Below, in pieces: positions 1 to 9,300 of a stretch of 64,000 nt of DNA (position 1 is its first letter; every line of letters starts with the position of its first letter). The stretch is from Pseudemcibacter aquimaris (GTDB lineage: Bacteria; Pseudomonadota; Alphaproteobacteria; Sphingomonadales; Emcibacteraceae), in contig NZ_CP079800.1 of the NCBI RefSeq assembly GCF_028869115.1, positions 434,001-498,000 on the forward strand, given 5' to 3'. The notes below the pieces were generated by a model. It was not told the origin of the DNA. It did not search any database and saw only the letters and a list, made by a program, of their open reading frames with translations. The position numbers and the translations under genes are program-made.

Positions 1-159
1 ATAACGCATTGGTGTATGAAGAATACGGTCCACAAGGATAGTACCGCTTCGCTTATGCATTTCATATTTTACCGGTGCACCGCCTGCTGGTACTTCGATG
101 ATTACGTTGATTTCTTCCGGCGGGTTAAGGCCAGCGTTGATGTAGTCTAAATTTGGCAT
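1..159 (-). CDS. ppa: Inorganic pyrophosphatase, N-terminal part (runs off the window)
   Basis: Reverse-strand translation gives 53 codons starting at an ATG (157-159) and running off the window edge. The start ([19 protein letters not shown]) and the following '[12 protein letters not shown]' and '[11 protein letters not shown]' match the N-terminus of family I soluble inorganic pyrophosphatase. That enzyme hydrolyses cytosolic pyrophosphate and so pulls biosynthetic reactions forward. The catalytic aspartates lie beyond the edge and cannot be checked. The gene is divergent from the membrane pyrophosphatase gene, with about 170 bases between the two starts, so both pyrophosphate-consuming enzymes may share a regulatory region. 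Confidence 0.9.
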   Translation of the reverse strand, partial: MPNLDYINAGLNPPEEINVIIEVPAGGAPVKYEMHKRSGTILVDRILHTPMRY

Positions 160-330
160 TTTTAAAACCTGTATTTCATAAGTTGAATCATTTGGGCGCA
201 ATATAGCTAAAAATAGAATTTTGTCAGCAGTAAACTTGCTATTTCTAAATTCTTCGATTACCGTTTCATCACTAAGTTGAAGTAAGAAGAGGTTTTTAAA
301 AAATATACGAGAAAATAAGGGAGAAATAAA

Positions 331-2310
331 TTGGATTTAGCACTCATTCCACCACTGCTGGGGGCAGTTGGTCTGGTCGTCGCGTTTATATTGTACGGAT
401 TAGTAATGAAATACGACGAAGGAAATGAAAAAGTTGCAAAAATAGGGGATGCTATTCACCGCGGAGCCATGGTATTTATGAATAGAGAATATAAGATGCT
501 TCTTATGTTTAATATCGTACTTATCATTCCGCTTTATCTGGCGTTAGGTATGGAAACAGCGATATCATTTGCTGTTGGTACACTTTGTAGCGGTATTGCC
601 GGATATCTGGGGATGTTTTCAGCAACAAAAGCGAACGTAAGAACAACCACTGCCGCACATGAAGATGGCGCAGGTGCCGCGTTAACGGTGGCTTTCTTTG
701 GTGGTTCTATTATGGGGATGTGTGTTGCTGCACTCGGTCTATTAGGATTAGGTCTATTATATTATTTCTTCGGTGCTGAACATGCAGAAGCCGTTCATGG
801 TTTTGGTATGGGGGCTTCTACGGTGGCTCTATTCTCTCGTGTTGGCGGCGGTATTTATACCAAATCCGCTGATGTTGGTGCCGACCTGGTGGGTAAAGTG
901 GAAGCCGGTATTCCTGAAGATGACCCACGTAACCCGGGCGTGATTGCCGATAATGTTGGTGACAACGTTGGTGATGTTGCCGGAATGGGTTCTGATATTT
1001 TCGAAAGTTATTGCGGTGCGACGATTGCGACTGTTGCATTGGCTGCGACAATGGGCGTTGCCAATCAGGCGGACTTAATGTCATTACCACTGCTTCTTTC
1101 ATCAGTGGGTCTGATTTGTTCGATCCTTGGTATTATCCTTGTGAAAATGATGTCAAACAGTGCTGCTGAAAAGGCACTTCGTACTGGTACGATTGGTGCT
1201 GCGGTTCTTTTTGTTGCTGCGGCATATATGGTACTTCAACATTTTGGCATTGATATTGGTAAGTTCTACGCCATCGTGTGCGGTGCTGTTGGTGGCGTGA
1301 TCATTGGTCTTGTGACCGAATATTATACGGCTGCGGCGCCTGTTCGCCGAATTGCTGAATCCGGTGAAACCGGTTCTGCGACTGTCATGATTACGGGTCT
1401 TGCTGTGGGAATGCAGTCAGTGGTTTTACCGATCCTGACCATTTGTGGGATTATCTTTATCTCAACTCAAAGCGCTGGCCTTTATGGTGTTGGCTTGGCC
1501 GCGATTGCGATGCTTGCGACCGTTGGTATCACCATGGCGATTGATGCATATGGTCCGGTTGCGGATAACGCAGGCGGCATCGCTGAAATGGCGGGACTTG
1601 GTAAAGAAACCCGTGATATTACAGATAGCCTTGATGAGCTTGGAAATACAACGGCGGCGATTGGTAAAGGTTTTGCGATTGGTGCGGCGGCGCTTGCGGC
1701 GCTTTCGATTATTGCGGCATTCACCGCGACCGTTTCACAAAATATTCCGGATTTTAGTTTATCACTTGATAAACCAGCCGTTCTTATTGGTCTATTCATT
1801 GGCGGCACAATCCCGTTTTTGATTGCATCGATTACAATGACAGCGGTTGGTGATGCGGCCATGGAAATGATTGTGGAAATCCGTCGTCAGTTTAAGGAAA
1901 TCCCGGGCCTTCTAGAAGGTAATGCAGATCCGGACACAGAAAAATGTGTGGATATCGCAACAACAGCGGCCCTCAAGAAAATGATTATTCCTGGCGTGAT
2001 CGCGGTGAGCGTTCCGGTAATCGTTGGTCTTGGCCTTGGCGCGGAAAGCCTTGGTGGTATGCTTGGTGGTGCGCTGCTTGGTTGTGTGCTAATGGCGTTG
2101 ATGATGGCCAATGCTGGTGGCGCGTGGGATAACGCCAAGAAATACATTGAAAAAGGTAACCTTGGTGGTAAGGGTTCTGAAACCCATGCTGCTGCGGTGG
2201 TTGGTGATACGGTTGGTGATCCATTTAAGGATACATCTGGCCCGTCCATGAACATCCTGATCAATGTGATGGCAATTGTAAGCTTGGTTATTGCACCACT
2301 GCTTTCATAA
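331..2310 (+). CDS. hppA: Membrane-bound, ion-pumping pyrophosphatase (K+-dependent type)
   Basis: This 659-residue polytopic protein couples pyrophosphate hydrolysis to pumping H+ (or Na+) across the membrane. Family motifs are all present: [42 protein letters not shown] and, near the C-terminus, [17 protein letters not shown]. The determinant motif reads [10 protein letters not shown], with alanine at residue 442. The K+-independent subfamily has lysine there (GNTTKA), so this should be the K+-dependent subfamily. Whether H+ or Na+ is pumped cannot be read safely. The start is a TTG at 331, preceded by a purine-rich AAGGGAGAA ribosome site at about 317-325. A terminator follows directly. 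Confidence 0.95.
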   Translation: MDLALIPPLLGAVGLVVAFILYGLVMKYDEGNEKVAKIGDAIHRGAMVFMNREYKMLLMFNIVLIIPLYLALGMETAISFAVGTLCSGIAGYLGMFSATKANVRTTTAAHEDGAGAALTVAFFGGSIMGMCVAALGLLGLGLLYYFFGAEHAEAVHGFGMGASTVALFSRVGGGIYTKSADVGADLVGKVEAGIPEDDPRNPGVIADNVGDNVGDVAGMGSDIFESYCGATIATVALAATMGVANQADLMSLPLLLSSVGLICSILGIILVKMMSNSAAEKALRTGTIGAAVLFVAAAYMVLQHFGIDIGKFYAIVCGAVGGVIIGLVTEYYTAAAPVRRIAESGETGSATVMITGLAVGMQSVVLPILTICGIIFISTQSAGLYGVGLAAIAMLATVGITMAIDAYGPVADNAGGIAEMAGLGKETRDITDSLDELGNTTAAIGKGFAIGAAALAALSIIAAFTATVSQNIPDFSLSLDKPAVLIGLFIGGTIPFLIASITMTAVGDAAMEMIVEIRRQFKEIPGLLEGNADPDTEKCVDIATTAALKKMIIPGVIAVSVPVIVGLGLGAESLGGMLGGALLGCVLMALMMANAGGAWDNAKKYIEKGNLGGKGSETHAAAVVGDTVGDPFKDTSGPSMNILINVMAIVSLVIAPLLS

Positions 2311-2331
2311 TTATTACCTTTTAAAATGAAG

Positions 2332-2360
2332 AAGGCCTCCGATATTCGGGGGCCTTTTTT
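2332..2360 (+). terminator. Rho-independent terminator after hppA
   Basis: A stem of AAGGCCTCC with GGGGGCCTT around a 7-base loop is followed by a T run. It lies 22 bases after the hppA stop and touches the stop codon of the convergent ubiA gene, so it could serve both directions. Confidence 0.85.
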
Positions 2361-3315
2361 ATATATGGCCAAGTAATATACTGATAAAGACAATGGCACC
2401 AAAATGATGATTTGAACGGAATAGGTTTAAGCATAAATCCCGGTCATCAATATCTAATTTTTTAAGCTGATATGCCAGATGCGCACCAGCCGCGGCCATG
2501 CCGATAAAGAAAAGCATGCTTAAGCCAGAAAAATAGCCGGCCACGAGAATAAGCGTGAAGCAAATCAGGTAAAAACCTGTTAGCCATTTATGGGTATTAT
2601 CAGCAAGTCTTAATGCCGTTGATTTAACGCCAACCTGAATATCATCTTCTTTATCCTGATGGGCGTAAATGGTGTCATATCCGAGTGTCCAGAAAATACC
2701 TGCGACGTAAAGAATAACGGCGGGTAACTTAATTTCTCCACTAACTGCGGCCCAGCCCAGTAACGCACCCCAGTTAAATGTAAAGCCAAGGATCAATTGC
2801 GGCCAATATGTAATTCGTTTCATCAGTGGATAGATTACAATCAAAACAATTGATGCCGCCCCCACATAGATTGTGAACATATTTAACTGTAATAGAATGA
2901 GTAGCCCGATTAAGCAGAGCATCCCTAAAAATACAAGTGCACCGAATACACTGACGCGTCCACTTGGTAGTGGTCTTCCTTTGGTGCGTTCAACCATTGC
3001 ATCTGCCTCGCGGTCCCAAAGATCATTGACCACACATCCAGCACCACGCATTACAAAAGCACCAACAGTAAATAAAAGCATTAATTGCCAATTTGGAAGC
3101 ATTGAAGCATCACTATAATAATGACTGGCAAGCAAAATTGACCAAAGACAAGGCCATAGCAAAAGCCAGGTACCAATCGGCCTATCGGCGCGCATAAGCT
3201 GAAGATATCCAAGGGCAAAATCAGGTGACATTTTATTGACCCAATTTCGCTCTATTGTGTCTTCTGGCGCGTTTTTTATGCGCTCACTAAATTCACTTTT
3301 TGGTAATTTTGTCAT
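2359..3315 (-). CDS. ubiA: 4-hydroxybenzoate polyprenyltransferase
   Basis: A 318-residue integral-membrane prenyltransferase of the UbiA superfamily, which attaches the polyprenyl tail to 4-hydroxybenzoate in ubiquinone synthesis. Both aspartate-rich Mg-diphosphate sites are visible: NDLWDREAD in the first half and [12 protein letters not shown] in the second. The [18 protein letters not shown] segment is typical of the 4-hydroxybenzoate branch rather than heme O or menaquinone synthases. Several hydrophobic helices are evident. It is divergent from rsmE, the next gene, with about 60 bases between the starts, an arrangement common in alphaproteobacteria. Confidence 0.95.
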   Translation of the reverse strand: MTKLPKSEFSERIKNAPEDTIERNWVNKMSPDFALGYLQLMRADRPIGTWLLLWPCLWSILLASHYYSDASMLPNWQLMLLFTVGAFVMRGAGCVVNDLWDREADAMVERTKGRPLPSGRVSVFGALVFLGMLCLIGLLILLQLNMFTIYVGAASIVLIVIYPLMKRITYWPQLILGFTFNWGALLGWAAVSGEIKLPAVILYVAGIFWTLGYDTIYAHQDKEDDIQVGVKSTALRLADNTHKWLTGFYLICFTLILVAGYFSGLSMLFFIGMAAAGAHLAYQLKKLDIDDRDLCLNLFRSNHHFGAIVFISILLGHI

Positions 3316-3373
3316 TTGCCTTTACGCATTTAATGCTATCATTAAGTCTATAGTCATAACTGAAATAAAAAAA

Positions 3374-4111
3374 ATGTCGAATAAAAGTTCAAGAACGCGT
3401 CTATTTATCAATGAAGCCTTTATCAAAGGATCGGAATTTCTGGTTGATGGTAATCAGGGGCATTATCTGGTGAATGTTTTAAGGGTGCGTGAAGGTGAAT
3501 TGGTCACACTTTTTAACGGTGATCAGGGTGAATGGCATGCTGAAATCACCAAAGTTAAAAAGGGGAAAGCTTTTTTAGTTATATTGGATAAGGTCGCCGA
3601 CCAAACCAGTGATCCTGATTTATGGTACATTTTTGCACCCGTTAAAAAAGCACGTGTCGATTATATGATCCAAAAAGCAACGGAACTTGGTGTAGGGTAT
3701 ATTCGCCCTGTGATGACACAGCACACCAATTTGGACCGTATCAAGGATGAAAAAATTATTGCCAATATGATTGAGGCTGCCGAACAATGTGGGCGTATGA
3801 CCGTACCGCAACTTGACGTCATGACGTCACTGGATGATTTACTTGAAAATTGGCCAGATGATAGAGGATTGATTTTCTGTGATGAAGCGGGCGATGCTAA
3901 ACCATTCATTCAAATAGAAAAGAAATTTGATAAGTGGGCAATTCTAATCGGCCCCGAAGGTGGGTTTTCCGCCGAAGAAAGAGCTTTGATCAGAGAACAT
4001 CAAAATAGCATTCCGGTCACACTTGGACCACGAATTTTAAGGGCGGATACCGCGGCCGTTGCGGCAATATCGTTATGGCAATCATACATAGGGGACTGGC
4101 AGCATGAATAA
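3374..4111 (+). CDS. rsmE: 16S rRNA (uracil-1498-N3)-methyltransferase
   Basis: This SPOUT-class methyltransferase methylates U1498 in the decoding region of 16S rRNA. Characteristic features are the PUA-like N-terminal half (HYLVNVLRVREGE), the KATELGVGYIRPV segment, and the trefoil-knot SAM-binding signature ILIGPEGGFSAEE followed by LGPRILRADTAA. The frame is open further upstream to 3236, but that extension would overlap the divergent ubiA coding region. The ATG at 3374 gives 245 residues, the normal family length, so I chose it. The stop overlaps the start of the next gene by 8 bases, implying translational coupling. Confidence 0.93.
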   Translation: MSNKSSRTRLFINEAFIKGSEFLVDGNQGHYLVNVLRVREGELVTLFNGDQGEWHAEITKVKKGKAFLVILDKVADQTSDPDLWYIFAPVKKARVDYMIQKATELGVGYIRPVMTQHTNLDRIKDEKIIANMIEAAEQCGRMTVPQLDVMTSLDDLLENWPDDRGLIFCDEAGDAKPFIQIEKKFDKWAILIGPEGGFSAEERALIREHQNSIPVTLGPRILRADTAAVAAISLWQSYIGDWQHE

Positions 4112-4835
4112 CGAACAATCACCATGGGGACGACCATCCAATGAAAATGAACCAGAGCCAGAAAAAGGCAATATGGGTTCATTTATGGTGATCGTGATTG
4201 GTGTTGTCGTTATTGTCGCCTTAATTGGTTGGGTATTAAGTGATGGTTTGACCAGTGGCCAAAGTGCAAGTCTTGTTTATGATTTTCTATTACTTGCTTT
4301 AATCGGCGCAGGTTTAATCGGGCATGTGATCGGTAACCCGGGGCAGGCACTTCGCAATATTGCGGGCTGGGTGATCATTTTTGGTATTCTTGGACTTGGT
4401 TATTCGATCTGGAATGGTGGTGGTATGTTATCCGGTGAACTTAACCCATCAAACGGAATGGCATCGGATCAGTCAATTACATTTCGCGCAGATAGAAGCG
4501 GCCATTATATGGTAAGAGCCTTTGTGAATGGGCAGGAAATCGATTTTGTTGTTGATACGGGGGCCAGTAGCGTCGTTTTAACCAAGGCGGACGCGGAAAG
4601 AATTGGATATAATCTTAATGATCTTTCGTTTATGGCGCCAGCGTCGACGGCAAATGGTACTGTATATAATGCGCCAGTTAGATTGAATGTCATGGAACTG
4701 GGCCCCATTAGATTGGAACGGGTCGAAGGGTTCGTTAATGAAGGCGAAATGGACACATCATTATTAGGCATGACATTTTTAAATCGCTTAAGTGGTTACG
4801 AAGTGCGTGACGGCCTATTGACATTATATCCTTAA
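4104..4835 (+). CDS. Membrane-anchored retropepsin-like aspartic protease (TIGR02281 type)
   Basis: A 243-residue protein with about three hydrophobic helices in residues 25-115, then a clan AA aspartic protease domain. The active-site triad reads VVDTGAS, with Asp151, and is followed by VVLTKADAERIGY. A second conserved block, LLGMTFLNRL, ends the domain. Only one DTG motif is present, as in retropepsin-like proteases that work as dimers. The catalytic domain probably faces the periplasm, which is inference from the N-terminal helices. It overlaps the rsmE stop and lies 71 bases before gshA, so the three genes may form one transcript. The substrate is unknown. Confidence 0.85.
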   Translation: MNNEQSPWGRPSNENEPEPEKGNMGSFMVIVIGVVVIVALIGWVLSDGLTSGQSASLVYDFLLLALIGAGLIGHVIGNPGQALRNIAGWVIIFGILGLGYSIWNGGGMLSGELNPSNGMASDQSITFRADRSGHYMVRAFVNGQEIDFVVDTGASSVVLTKADAERIGYNLNDLSFMAPASTANGTVYNAPVRLNVMELGPIRLERVEGFVNEGEMDTSLLGMTFLNRLSGYEVRDGLLTLYP

Positions 4836-4906
4836 TCACCACATGATGACTGTTCCGGCGGAACAGCAACTGATGAAGAGCAGGGTAATAATAAAAAGGC
4901 AAGGAA

Positions 4907-6268
4907 ATGAGCGACATATCAAAAAACGCCCCCATTGAAAGTAAGCAGCAATTAATCGATTATATCGCCTCTGGTGCGAAACCGAAATCGGACTGGACCA
5001 TTGGTACGGAACACGAAAAATTTGTCTATTGTGTCGATTCCGGTAAACCTGTTCCTTATCACGGTGAACGCAGTATTAAGGCGATTTTGGAAGCTCTGCG
5101 TGATGAATTTGACTGGTCTCCGATTATGGAAGGTGACAATATCATTGGCCTTAAAAAAGATGGGCAATCCGTGACACTTGAACCCGGTGGGCAGCTTGAA
5201 TTATCGGGTGCGATGCTCAAAACGCTTCATCAAACCTGCGCGGAAAGCACAAGCCATCTTAGGCAGGCACAAGCGGTCAGTGAAAAGCTTGGTATTAATT
5301 ATATTGGTATGGGTTTTAACCCGAATACCAAACGCGAAGATGTTCCGGTTATGCCAAAGGGGCGTTATAATATCATGCGTGCCTATATGCCGACTAAGGG
5401 TGACCTTGGCCTAGATATGATGCTTAGAACATCAACAATTCAGGTTAATCTGGATTATTCGTCAGAAGCGGACATGGTGAAAAAATTCCGTGTATCGCTC
5501 GCGCTTCAGCCGCTGGCAACGGCGATTTTTGCCGCTAGCCCCTTTACTGAAGGAAAGCCAAACGGTTTCCAAAGTTTCCGTTCCCATATCTGGACAGATA
5601 CAGACCCGGATCGTTGTGGCATTCTGCCATTTGTATTCGAAGACGGAATGGGATACGAAGCATATGTTGACCATGTGCTTGATGTACCAATGTATTTTAT
5701 CAATCGCGGTGACACATATCATGATGTCAGCGGTAAATCATTTAAGGATTTCATGAACGGAACCTTAGAAGGGTTTAAGGGCGAAGTCCCAACGATAAAA
5801 GATTGGGAAGATCATATGAGTACGCTTTTCCCGGAAGTCAGACTTAAAAAATTCCTTGAAATGCGCGGCGCCGATGGCGGTACTTGGAACCGAATTTGTG
5901 CATTACCTGCATTATGGGTTGGGCTTTTATATGATGATCAGGCCCTTGAAGAAGCATGGGATATGATCAAAGACTGGACCGCGGACGAGCATCAAGCACT
6001 ACGTGATAATGTGCCGCGTGATGCACTTAATGTGCCGTTTAGAAACACCAATGTTCAGGGACTTGCAAAACAAATGCTTGAAATTTCCGCAGGTGGTCTT
6101 GAAAGACGGGCAAATCTTAACAATATGGGTGAAGATGAACGTGTGTTCTTAAAACCACTTTTTGAGGTGGTGGAAAGCGGAAAAACCACTGCACAGCGGA
6201 TGTTGGATTGTTATCACGGTGCGTGGAATGGTGATATTTCAAATATTTTTAAGGATTGCAGTTTTTAA
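4907..6268 (+). CDS. gshA: Glutamate-cysteine ligase, plant-type
   Basis: A 453-residue enzyme making gamma-glutamylcysteine, the first step of glutathione synthesis. It belongs to the plant/alphaproteobacterial class of GCS2-fold ligases, recognised from WTIGTEHEKF near the N-terminus, LEPGGQLELSG in the substrate region, and ADGGTWNRICALPALWVGLLY towards the C-terminus. Length is typical for this class. The start ATG at 4907 follows an AAGGAA ribosome site. It is downstream of rsmE and the aspartic protease on the same strand. A cysteine-dioxygenase-like gene and a glutathione S-transferase elsewhere in the window also concern thiol chemistry, but no direct link is shown. Confidence 0.94.
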   Translation: MSDISKNAPIESKQQLIDYIASGAKPKSDWTIGTEHEKFVYCVDSGKPVPYHGERSIKAILEALRDEFDWSPIMEGDNIIGLKKDGQSVTLEPGGQLELSGAMLKTLHQTCAESTSHLRQAQAVSEKLGINYIGMGFNPNTKREDVPVMPKGRYNIMRAYMPTKGDLGLDMMLRTSTIQVNLDYSSEADMVKKFRVSLALQPLATAIFAASPFTEGKPNGFQSFRSHIWTDTDPDRCGILPFVFEDGMGYEAYVDHVLDVPMYFINRGDTYHDVSGKSFKDFMNGTLEGFKGEVPTIKDWEDHMSTLFPEVRLKKFLEMRGADGGTWNRICALPALWVGLLYDDQALEEAWDMIKDWTADEHQALRDNVPRDALNVPFRNTNVQGLAKQMLEISAGGLERRANLNNMGEDERVFLKPLFEVVESGKTTAQRMLDCYHGAWNGDISNIFKDCSF

Positions 6269-6348
6269 TTGAAAAATTACTTGCAACAGTAAACTTACCC
6301 CAGTAGTGTTTTGATCATAATGACAAAATAGTATTGGGGGATAGTTGC

Positions 6349-9300
6349 ATGCGTGCGCCTAATAAAGATAATAAACTTAAATCAAAACTTTCTAAAAAAT
6401 CATCTATTTTGATGACCGTATTACCACTTGCGGCATGTGGCGGCGGCGGAACAGCCGGCGGCGGTGGTGGCGGTGGAAATAATACACCAGCACCCGCACC
6501 AACATTGCCGGCTGAATTTATCGAAGATCCTGCTAACGTATTTATTGCAAGGGATAATCGCAACACCACACTTGACCAAAAAGTGGCGACAGCAGACCTA
6601 ACGGTTACCGGTAAAGGTGGTAATGACGTCATTAATACTGGTGCTGGTGCGGATACGATTGATGGCGCCAGCGGTAATGATTTAATAAGATCCGGCGCAG
6701 GCGCGGATACTGTGAATGGCGGCAATGGAAATGACGCTATTGTGTTGATCGGGACGACAACAGCGGGACAGTATGATAACGGTGACATTACAAATGCAGG
6801 AAATGGTTATAATTTATCATCATTAATTTCATTAGATGACATTAATGATAATGCCGTTAGCGATGTTGAACCGGGTGATGTCATTAATGGTGGACCAGGT
6901 ACCGATACGCTGTTCATTTACGGTACTGTTGATTTAACCGGTGTTACCATATCCAATGTGACTATTCTTGAAGTGCATTCTGTTGTTACACTAACACCAG
7001 AACAGCTCGCGCAATTCATCACAGTGGATGGTGATGGTAATTCGGTCATAAACATCGAAGTTCCAGATGGGGACACATATATCCTTGATTTATCAGTCAT
7101 TGATATGAGTGATATTGGTGAAATCAATATTGATGGCGATTTGACCGTTAAAGTAAGTGATGAAGATGATTTTGGCGGAATTACCGAAATCACTTCTACA
7201 GACGGCAGTACCGTAAAATTAGAAGTAATTGACGGTGGTACAGATACATCAATCGATCTTGATGTGATTGCGGATACTTTTGATAAAATTGATGAAATCA
7301 TCCTTGATGATCAGGTGACGTTGACTGTTACCAACCCAGCGACGGTCACGGATGTAGCACTTGGTGATATAAGCGGAACAGGTACTATTGAAACAGATGG
7401 ATCGTCTGCTGTGGATACGGCACTTGATGGTGTTACAATTGACCCTGCCGTGAATGGTGTCCCGTATGCGAATGACGACATAGATAAAAGCGGTGAAAAT
7501 GAAACCATATTGGTTGATGTACTCGCGAATGATAGTGATATTGATAATGATACCTTAAGCCTACAGTCAGTGTCTGTTCCAAGTGGCATGGGTAGCGTAT
7601 CGATCGTCGATGGTAAGGTGCAATTCAACCCGGGATCGGATTTTGACGATCTGGATGATACGGAAACGCGTGATGTTACAGTTACATACACGGTAACGGA
7701 TGGCAGTGATACGGATGAGGGCACGTTAACGATCACGGTGCACGGCGATAATGATGCGCCGACGGCACAAAATGATACTGGAAATACATTCGAAAATGAC
7801 AGTAAGTCATTCGATGTTCTTGCCAATGATAGCGATATTGAAAATGATACCTTGTCTATTACAGCAGCGTCAGTTGATAATGCGGGGCAAGGCAGTGTTT
7901 CCATAGTTGATGGTAAGGTTTTATTTAATCCGGGTACGGATTTTGATGATCTTGCGACGGGCGCAACCGAAGATGTGGATATATCCTATACCGTCAGTGA
8001 TGGTGATGATACGACGGATGGTAAATTAACCATTACCGTAACAGGCGTAAATGATCCTTCAATTGCCGTTGATGATACTGCGGATGCGGATGAAAATGAA
8101 ATAATTTTGATCGATGCTTTAGCAAATGACATTGATGAAGAAAATGATGACCTTTCATTCTTTGATGCTTACCTTGTCGATCCCGAGGGTGGTGGAAGTA
8201 TCGAAATTGTAGATAACAAGATAAAATTCGATCCGGGCACGGATTTCGATTATCTGGCCACAGGCGCAACCAAAGAGATCATAATTAATTATGCTTTATC
8301 TGATGAAAGTGAAGTGAATCTGGGATCTGTGACGGTTACTGTAACAGGTGTTAATGATGGACCGAATACGGTTGACGATTTTGATGAAATTTTGAATACG
8401 GAAACCACTACCGTTGATGTGCTTGCCAATGATGAAGATGAAGAGAACGATGTTCTCGTAATCAATAATGTTTCTGGGCCAGATGGAAAGGGTATAGCAT
8501 CAATTGTCGATGGGAAAATTCATTTTGATCCAGGCAGTGATTTTGATGGATTAGCGCCAGGTGAAAAAGAAGATGTAGTATTAGATTATGTCATCTTTGA
8601 TGGTCAAAAAACGGCCTCTGGGGCATTAACGATTACGGTTGTTGGCCCAAATGAAGCTCCTGAAACAACAAATGATACGGCAACTGCAGGTGAAAATGAG
8701 ACCATACTTGTTGATGTTCTCGCGAATGACACGGATGCAGATGGTCACGATTTAAGCATTTCCGATGTTTCTGTGGATGAAGGTAAAGGTTCCGTCAGCG
8801 TTGTTGATGGCAAAATTGAGTTTAATCCCGGCTCTGATTTCGATTATCTGAAGGACGGTGAATCTGTTGATGTCGATATCACATATTCTGCCGATGACGG
8901 TATTGATCAAACAGAAGGCACATTAACAATCACTGTTAATGGCGTTAACGATGATCCGATCACGGTTGCTGATGAAGGTGAGGTTAGAGAGGGCAATACA
9001 GTTTATATTGACGTTCTTTCTAATGATAGTGATCCAGAAGGCGGGGAACTGACGCTTGTATCGGCGGAAACTGACAAGGGAATTGTCACTGTAGAATACG
9101 GTCGCATTAAATATACTGCCGCCGATGATACAACAATTGGGGTTGGTGAAACGGGAACTGCAACTATTACATATGTTGTCTCCGGATTAAACGGCATTAG
9201 TGAAGGTACTGTGACTGTTACCATTAACGGCACAAATGATAATCCTGAAACTACGAATGATACAGATGATTTATTTGAAGGTAGCAGCAAATTAATTGAT

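Noticed and set aside
3236-3373. An N-terminal extension of rsmE by 46 codons
   Set aside because: It would overlap divergent ubiA coding sequence and adds residues foreign to the family; ATG 3374 gives the usual length.
6315-6788. Proline-rich minus-strand frame opposite the RTX gene start
   Set aside because: It is antisense to the glycine linker and RTX block; composition is a by-product of the coding strand.
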